Shown here in pieces: positions 63,745 to 64,000 of a DNA stretch of 64,000 nucleotides. Below the pieces are notes generated by a model that did not search any database, was not told the DNA's origin, and saw nothing but the letters and a program-made list of their open reading frames with translations. The DNA is from Kofleriaceae bacterium (GTDB lineage: Bacteria > Myxococcota_A > Polyangia > Haliangiales > Haliangiaceae): positions 1-64,000 of the forward strand of contig JAGPCY010000033.1 of assembly GCA_018057825.1 (NCBI GenBank), written 5' to 3'. Every line of letters starts with the position of its first letter. Within the stretch, counting starts at the first letter, position 1. The position numbers and the translations under genes are program-made.

Positions 63745-64000
63745 TCTTGTGCTGCCCGCGCTGCGGCGCCGATCTGCAGACCCAGTGGCGCGGCACGATC
63801 AAGGTGGCCGCGTGTGGCGCGTGCCAGGGTCCCTGGCTGGCCGCGACCGGCGGCCCCGCCGACCGCGCGCCGAGCACCGTCGCCGACCTCGACTTCGATG
63901 ACGACGACCTGACCTGGCCGCGCGGCCGCCGCGGCGACGAGGAGCCCGGGCCGCGCGGCGGCGAGCTGGCGCGACGCCGACCACCGTCGTGGCCCCAGGG
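63741..64000 (+). CDS. Zinc-ribbon protein, TFIIB-type, 3' end outside window
   Basis: GTG 63741 overlaps the HPF-like stop (GTGA). The first 86 residues are in view, then the window ends without a stop. The opening has a zinc ribbon with two Cys pairs, C5-x2-C8 and C25-x2-C28 (CPRCGADLQTQWRG..., ACGACQGPWL), the zf-TFIIB pattern. An acidic, low-complexity stretch follows (DFDDDDLTWPRGRRGDEEPG). Such proteins are usually small and uncharacterised. Coupling to the hibernation factor hints at a ribosome or transcription link, which is inference. Confidence 0.75.
   Translation, partial: MILCCPRCGADLQTQWRGTIKVAACGACQGPWLAATGGPADRAPSTVADLDFDDDDLTWPRGRRGDEEPGPRGGELARRRPPSWPQ

Overview
The window is very GC-rich chromosomal DNA, coding almost wall to wall. 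It looks like a myxobacterium-type genome (Myxococcota; the Asp/Ala-rich tails after lipoprotein cysteines suggest a Haliangium/Kofleriaceae-like lineage). The evidence is the number of secreted lipoproteins, a Ser/Thr kinase with HRDFKPEN and TPRs paired with a small sigma factor, and housekeeping genes in conserved bacterial order. The taxonomy is inference. I see no rRNA, tRNA, CRISPR array, phage or transposase gene. Many starts are GTG, and 14 gene junctions overlap as ATGA or GTGA, so translational coupling is the rule.

Layout. 146-6328 (minus): three secreted proteins, two of them large beta-propeller/cytochrome c lipoproteins related to HzsA-like proteins, with a HEAT-repeat protein between. 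6471-12840 (minus): mutS, a Ser/Thr kinase-TPR protein and a sigma factor in one run. 12952-18269: a SPOR-domain membrane protein and two large surface lipoproteins. 18344-24202: glyQ-glyS-ppdK. 24311-24829 (plus): a PPC-domain lipoprotein. 25219-34902 (minus): the classical rimP-nusA-ylxR-infB-ylxP-rbfA-truB-rpsO translation/transcription operon, interrupted by a diheme cytochrome gene and by a repeat-filled gap after infB. 35112-35978: a nitrilase-family amidase. 36427-41719 (minus): two peptide-type solute-binding lipoproteins and two Dpp/Opp-like permeases, with no ATPase seen. 42776-53924 (minus): a BtuF-like protein, polA, a TPR-zincin lipoprotein, a GAF histidine kinase and a Gld-type ABC exporter with a DUF4340 protein. 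53997-57812 (plus): a small membrane protein, two tandem PQQ-type sugar dehydrogenases and an alpha/beta hydrolase. 57989-59038 (minus): holA. 59094-61386 (plus): an amidohydrolase and two small envelope proteins. 61373-63303 (minus): an RNA uridine methyltransferase and a SAM hydrolase. 63415-64000 (plus): a ribosome-hibernation-type protein and a zinc-ribbon protein cut by the window end.

The most unusual material is intergenic. Four arrays of a GAGACC/GAGGCC-type hexamer occur, at 25030, 28570, 39801 and 57813. Two copies of a roughly 180-bp element with inverted ends (GGGAGGGTYTT) and paired hairpins each sit 5-6 bp after a stop codon. A modular tandem repeat of about 75 bp lies at 42435-42775. 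These repeats fill the 3' junctions between convergent genes and interrupt the nusA-infB operon. A strong minus-strand terminator placed before rimP suggests an attenuated leader or a small RNA.
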